Assembly: GCA_051954955.1 (NCBI GenBank)
Contig: JBQCHF010000126.1
Span: forward strand, 17,706 to 81,705
Origin: JBQCHF01 sp051954955
GTDB lineage: Bacteria > Actinomycetota > Actinomycetes > Motilibacterales > Motilibacteraceae
Direction of reading: 5' to 3'
Length of the DNA stretch: 64,000 nucleotides
Position 1 is the stretch's first letter. Every line of letters begins with the position of its first letter. Position numbers and translations under genes: made by a program. A model generated the notes under the pieces. The model was not told the DNA's origin and did not search any database. It saw nothing but the letters and a program-made list of their open reading frames with translations. Positions 61,064 through 64,000 of this stretch are shown here, in pieces.

Positions 61064-62017
61064 GTGAGCTGGCTCCGACCGCGTGACGACGGTGCGCGGC
61101 CGCGGCCCCTGCGCCACGTCGTGCAGGGGCACCACACCGGCCAGACCCCCAACGGGCGCCCGAGCCGCTTCCCCGGCTTCGACGTGCTGCGCGAGGCCGA
61201 CCGCTGGGACGAGCCCACCCGACGGGTGGTCCTGGCCCGGCTCGAGCGCCCCGGCCCGCTGCGGTTCTTCACCCCGCTGGAGGCCGCGGTGCTCTCGCCG
61301 CTGGCCGACCTCGTGCTCGACCAGGACACCGAGCCCAAGGTCCCGGTGGTGCCGGTGGTGGACCAGCGGATGGCCGACAAGGAGACCGACGGCTACCGCT
61401 TCGCCGACATGCCCGACGACGACGAGGCCTGGCAGCGCTCCTTGCACGCGCTGGACCAGATGGCGCACCGCCGCTACGGCCGGGGCTTCGCCGAGCTCAG
61501 CGACCTCGAGCGGACCCCGCTGGTGGCCGACTGCGCCGAGGGCCGCGGCGAAGGGGACGGCACCCTGGGCGGGATGCCGGTCAAGCGGGTCTGGAACCTG
61601 TGGATGCGCTACCTCACCGACGCCTTCTACCGCCACCCCTGGGCGTGGAACGAGATCGGCTTCGGCGGCCCCGCCTACCCGCGCGGCTACAAGGCCGCCG
61701 GCATCGACCGGCGCGAGCCCTGGGAGACCAAGGACCAGGGACTGGACTGGCCGGCGCCGACCAACACCCAGCGGGTGCACGAGGACGAGGAGGCGGCCGA
61801 GGGCCTGGACCCGCAGCACCCGCTGCCGGTGCATCCGGTCCGCTCCTCCCCCGTGCCCAGCAAGGAGGTGCTGGCGCAGGTGCGCGAGGGCTGGTCCGAG
61901 GACGGCCACCCGCGCGAGCCGCACGCCCATCCCAAGGGTGGCGACGACGACGTGTCCACGCACGAGGTGCGCGGCCCGCAGGGCGGGCGCGCCGGCCGGA
62001 AGGAGCAGCAGCAGTGA
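61064..62017 (+). CDS. Gluconate 2-dehydrogenase subunit 3-like protein
   Basis: A 317-residue protein with the subunit 3 fold in its N-terminal 200 residues: FFTPLEAAVLSPLADLVLDQ, DMPDDDEAWQRSLHALDQMA, HRRYGRGFAELSDLER and MRYLTDAFYRHPWAWNEIGF followed by GGPAYPRGY. No Tat signal is visible, unlike many subunit 3 proteins. The C-terminal 100 residues are Glu/His/Pro-rich. It precedes the catalytic GMC gene, which starts within its stop (GTGA overlap), so the two form one enzyme. Confidence 0.82.
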   Translation: MSWLRPRDDGARPRPLRHVVQGHHTGQTPNGRPSRFPGFDVLREADRWDEPTRRVVLARLERPGPLRFFTPLEAAVLSPLADLVLDQDTEPKVPVVPVVDQRMADKETDGYRFADMPDDDEAWQRSLHALDQMAHRRYGRGFAELSDLERTPLVADCAEGRGEGDGTLGGMPVKRVWNLWMRYLTDAFYRHPWAWNEIGFGGPAYPRGYKAAGIDRREPWETKDQGLDWPAPTNTQRVHEDEEAAEGLDPQHPLPVHPVRSSPVPSKEVLAQVREGWSEDGHPREPHAHPKGGDDDVSTHEVRGPQGGRAGRKEQQQ

Positions 62018-63678
62018 GCGTGCGGGACAGGAACGAGTCGGCCTGGCTGCTGCCGCTCAACGGCGAGCGCACCAACTACGACCTGCGCGAGAACATGCGC
62101 CGCTACGGCGTGGACGACGAGGTCTACCTCGTAATCATCGGCGCCGGCGCCGGCGGCGGGACGCTGGCCCAGCGGATGGCCCGCGCGGGCTGGAGGGTCG
62201 TCGTGCTCGAGGCCGGCCCGTTCTGGGATCCGGACACCGACTGGGTGAGCGACGAGGCCGGCGCGCGGGACGTCTACTGGACCGAGACGCGCATCATCTC
62301 CGGCGACAACCCGGTGGAGATGGGCTCGAACAACTCCGGCCGGGGCGTCGGCGGCTCGATGGTCCACTACGCCGGCTACACCCCGCGGTTCCACCCCTCG
62401 GACTTCCAGACCATGTCCCAGGACGGCGTCGGGCACGACTGGCCGATCTCCTACTGGGACCTCAAGCCCTACTACGAGCAGATCGAGCACGAGCTGCCGG
62501 TGGCCGGGCAGGACTGGCCGTGGGGCGACCCCCACAGCTACCCGCAGTCGCCGCACCCCATCGGCGGCAACGGCGACATCCTCATGGAGGGCTTCCTCAA
62601 CGCGGGCATCGACGTCAAGGTCGGCCCGGTCGGCATCAGCAACGGCCGCTTCGGCCACCGGCCGCACTGCATCTACCGCGGATTCTGCTTGCAGGGCTGC
62701 AAGGTCAACGCCAAGGCCAGCCCGCTCATCACGCACGTCCCCGACGCCCTCGCGCACGGGGCGGAGATCCGCGCCGGCTCGTTCGCGGTGCACGTGCTGG
62801 TCGACGACAGCACCGGTCTGGCGACGGGGGTGGAGTACATCAAGGAGGACGACGGCACGACGCACGTGCAGAAGGCACGGCACGTCGCGGTGGCCGGCTA
62901 CTCCATCGAGACCCCACGGCTGCTGCTCAACAGCACCAGCCGGCGCTGGCCGGACGGCCTGGGCAACGACCACGACAACGTCGGCCGCTACCTCATGGTG
63001 CAGGGCGCGCCGCAGATCGCCGGCCGGTTCGCCCAGGAGATCCGGGCCTACAAGGCCCCGCCGCCCTCGATCAGCTCCGAGCAGTTCTACGAGACCGACC
63101 CGACCAAGCCCTACAAGCGGGGCTTCTCGCTGCAGACGGTCTCCCCGATGCCGATCCAGTGGGCCAAGCACTGGACCGGTGAAGGGCTCTGGGGACGGCC
63201 GCTGCGGGAACGCTCCACCGAGTACGTCCACTGGGCGACCATGGGCGCGCTGTGCGAGTTCCTGCCGCTGCCGGACAACCGCGTGACGCTGGCGGACGTG
63301 GTGGACCGGCGCGGCATCCCGGTGGCGCACTTCTCCTACAGCCGGTGCGAGAACGACCGGCAGCTGATGAAGGCCGCGGGCAAGGTGATCCACGAGATCA
63401 TGAACGCGGCCGGCGCCGAGGAGATCATCGTGAGCGACCGCGTGGCGCACCTGGTCGGCGGTGCCCGCATGTCCGCGCGAGCCGAGGAGGGCGTCGTCGG
63501 CGCCGACCACCGCATCTTCGGCGCGCCCAACGTGCTGGTGGTGGACGGCAGCGTGATGCCGACCCAGGGCAGCGCCAACCCGGCGCTGACCATCATGGCG
63601 CTGGCCGCGCGCTGCGCCGACCTGCTCAAGGCCGGCCAGCGGTCCGGGCTGCGCATCCCCGAGACGGCAGCATCGTGA
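62014..63678 (+). CDS. GMC oxidoreductase, catalytic subunit of gluconate 2-dehydrogenase type
   Basis: A 554-residue FAD enzyme. The FAD motif is LVIIGAGAGGGTLAQRMARA near residues 40-59 with VVLEAGPFWDP; NNSGRGVGGSMVHYAGYTPR marks the GMC signature; Cys-rich IYRGFCLQGCKVNAKASPL follows; and the C-terminus has GALCEFLPLPDNRVTL, and VDGSVMPTQGSANPALTIMA, which carries the catalytic pair region. It should oxidise a polyol or sugar-acid hydroxyl and pass electrons on, with the subunit 3-like partner. AAGGAG precedes GTG 62014. Confidence 0.88.
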   Translation: MSVRDRNESAWLLPLNGERTNYDLRENMRRYGVDDEVYLVIIGAGAGGGTLAQRMARAGWRVVVLEAGPFWDPDTDWVSDEAGARDVYWTETRIISGDNPVEMGSNNSGRGVGGSMVHYAGYTPRFHPSDFQTMSQDGVGHDWPISYWDLKPYYEQIEHELPVAGQDWPWGDPHSYPQSPHPIGGNGDILMEGFLNAGIDVKVGPVGISNGRFGHRPHCIYRGFCLQGCKVNAKASPLITHVPDALAHGAEIRAGSFAVHVLVDDSTGLATGVEYIKEDDGTTHVQKARHVAVAGYSIETPRLLLNSTSRRWPDGLGNDHDNVGRYLMVQGAPQIAGRFAQEIRAYKAPPPSISSEQFYETDPTKPYKRGFSLQTVSPMPIQWAKHWTGEGLWGRPLRERSTEYVHWATMGALCEFLPLPDNRVTLADVVDRRGIPVAHFSYSRCENDRQLMKAAGKVIHEIMNAAGAEEIIVSDRVAHLVGGARMSARAEEGVVGADHRIFGAPNVLVVDGSVMPTQGSANPALTIMALAARCADLLKAGQRSGLRIPETAAS

Positions 63679-63688
63679 GGGGGCAATC

Positions 63689-63814
63689 GTGCGGGGCCAG
63701 CTGAGCATCGACCGGATCGAGGTGGCGGCCTACACGATCCCGACCGACGCCCCGGAGGCGGACGGCACCATCGCCTGGGACTCCACCACGGTCGCCGCCG
63801 CGGCGGCGGTGTAG
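63689..63814 (+). pseudogene. Truncated enolase-superfamily gene, 5' end only
   Basis: GAGGGGG lies 5 nt before GTG 63689. The frame reads MRGQLSIDRIEVAAYTIPTD, then APEADGTIAWDSTTV, the standard N-terminus of mandelate racemase-like enzymes of sugar-acid breakdown. After that only AAAAAV and a stop follow. It is the last gene of the GMC operon and is broken at a 16-bp palindrome. Confidence 0.75.
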
Positions 63815-63963
63815 CTCCAGCCGATGCCCCGCTCGCGGCCGGCTCGCGCTGTCACCAGCACCATCGTGGTCTTGTCCCACGTCAGCGTCCCGTCCGCCTC
63901 CGGGGCGTCGGTCGGGATGACAAACACGGCCGCGTCGAGCGCGGTTACCTCCGGTCCGGTCAC
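63793..63963 (-). pseudogene. Second enolase-superfamily gene start, inverted and truncated
   Basis: On the minus strand GTG 63963 begins a frame TGPEVTALDAAVFVIPTDAP, followed by EADGTLTWDKTTMVLVTARA and GIGWSYT, again the N-terminus of the enolase superfamily and a paralogue of 63689-63814. It runs into the palindrome CGCCGCCGCGGCGGCG at 63793-63808 and then into the antisense of the other fragment. The start codon may lie further upstream, beyond 63963. Confidence 0.65.
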
Positions 63964-64000
63964 CCGCGCCCCGCTTCCCGCCCGCCGGGCCGCCAAACCG

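Overview
This 64 kb window comes from a very GC-rich actinobacterial chromosome. The gene order pyrG - Nudix - ald - xerD - parA - scpA - scpB - rluB - aroH/tyrA - cmk - der, followed by pgsA-like - DUF881 - sbp - DUF881 - gcvH - garA - merR - DUF151 - merR - gcvP, matches two conserved blocks known from mycobacteria and other Actinomycetia (Rv1699-Rv1713 and Rv1822-Rv1832 in M. tuberculosis). GC content, codon use, a DUF222/HNH gene and the accessory content suggest Geodermatophilaceae or a close relative, but that is inference. No phage, IS element, CRISPR array or rRNA was seen.

Layout. 1-13.7 kb: end of a glycosyltransferase gene, then nucleotide synthesis, chromosome segregation (XerD, ParA, ScpAB), 23S pseudouridylation, aromatic amino acid genes, Cmk and Der. 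13.8-15.6 kb: tRNA-Pro(GGG), a strong terminator and a secreted heparinase II/III-like protein. 15.8-28.4 kb: phospholipid synthase-like gene, a nucleotidyltransferase fused to a degenerate phosphomannomutase domain, DUF881/Sbp envelope proteins, glycine cleavage H, GarA-like FHA protein, two MerR regulators, DUF151, and a tandem glycine riboswitch ahead of gcvP. 28.4-31.1 kb: a type III PKS / methyltransferase / flavin hydroxylase operon of the srsABC phenolic-lipid type. 31.2-37.7 kb: acetyltransferase, anti-sigma/sigma K pair, SbcCD. 37.7-50.4 kb: methyltransferase, glutamate-cysteine ligase family enzyme, ABC1 kinase operon, uridine kinase-like protein, catalase-like protein, menaquinone-reductase-like flavoprotein, DUF2786/metallopeptidase pair, HAD / 2H phosphoesterase / GNAT group, hydrolase. 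50.4-64 kb: accessory region with a frameshifted adhE, a DUF222/HNH gene, a RES/Xre toxin-antitoxin operon with a GNAT gene, an MFS transporter, a TPP enzyme / membrane protein / gluconate-dehydrogenase subunit 3-like / GMC oxidoreductase operon, and two broken enolase-superfamily gene starts fused head-to-head.

Regulation visible in the DNA. Many genes start 6-8 nt after a TANNNT-type -10 box, which predicts leaderless transcripts. Two families of palindromic intergenic repeats occur: a composite hairpin plus an 18-bp core (three copies) and 17-nt direct iterons with an inverted copy (two arrays). A 23-bp ACCCT-N13-AGGGT site is shared by the garA and second merR leaders. Glycine metabolism (gcvH, garA, gcvP) is thereby placed next to both RNA-based and MerR-type control.
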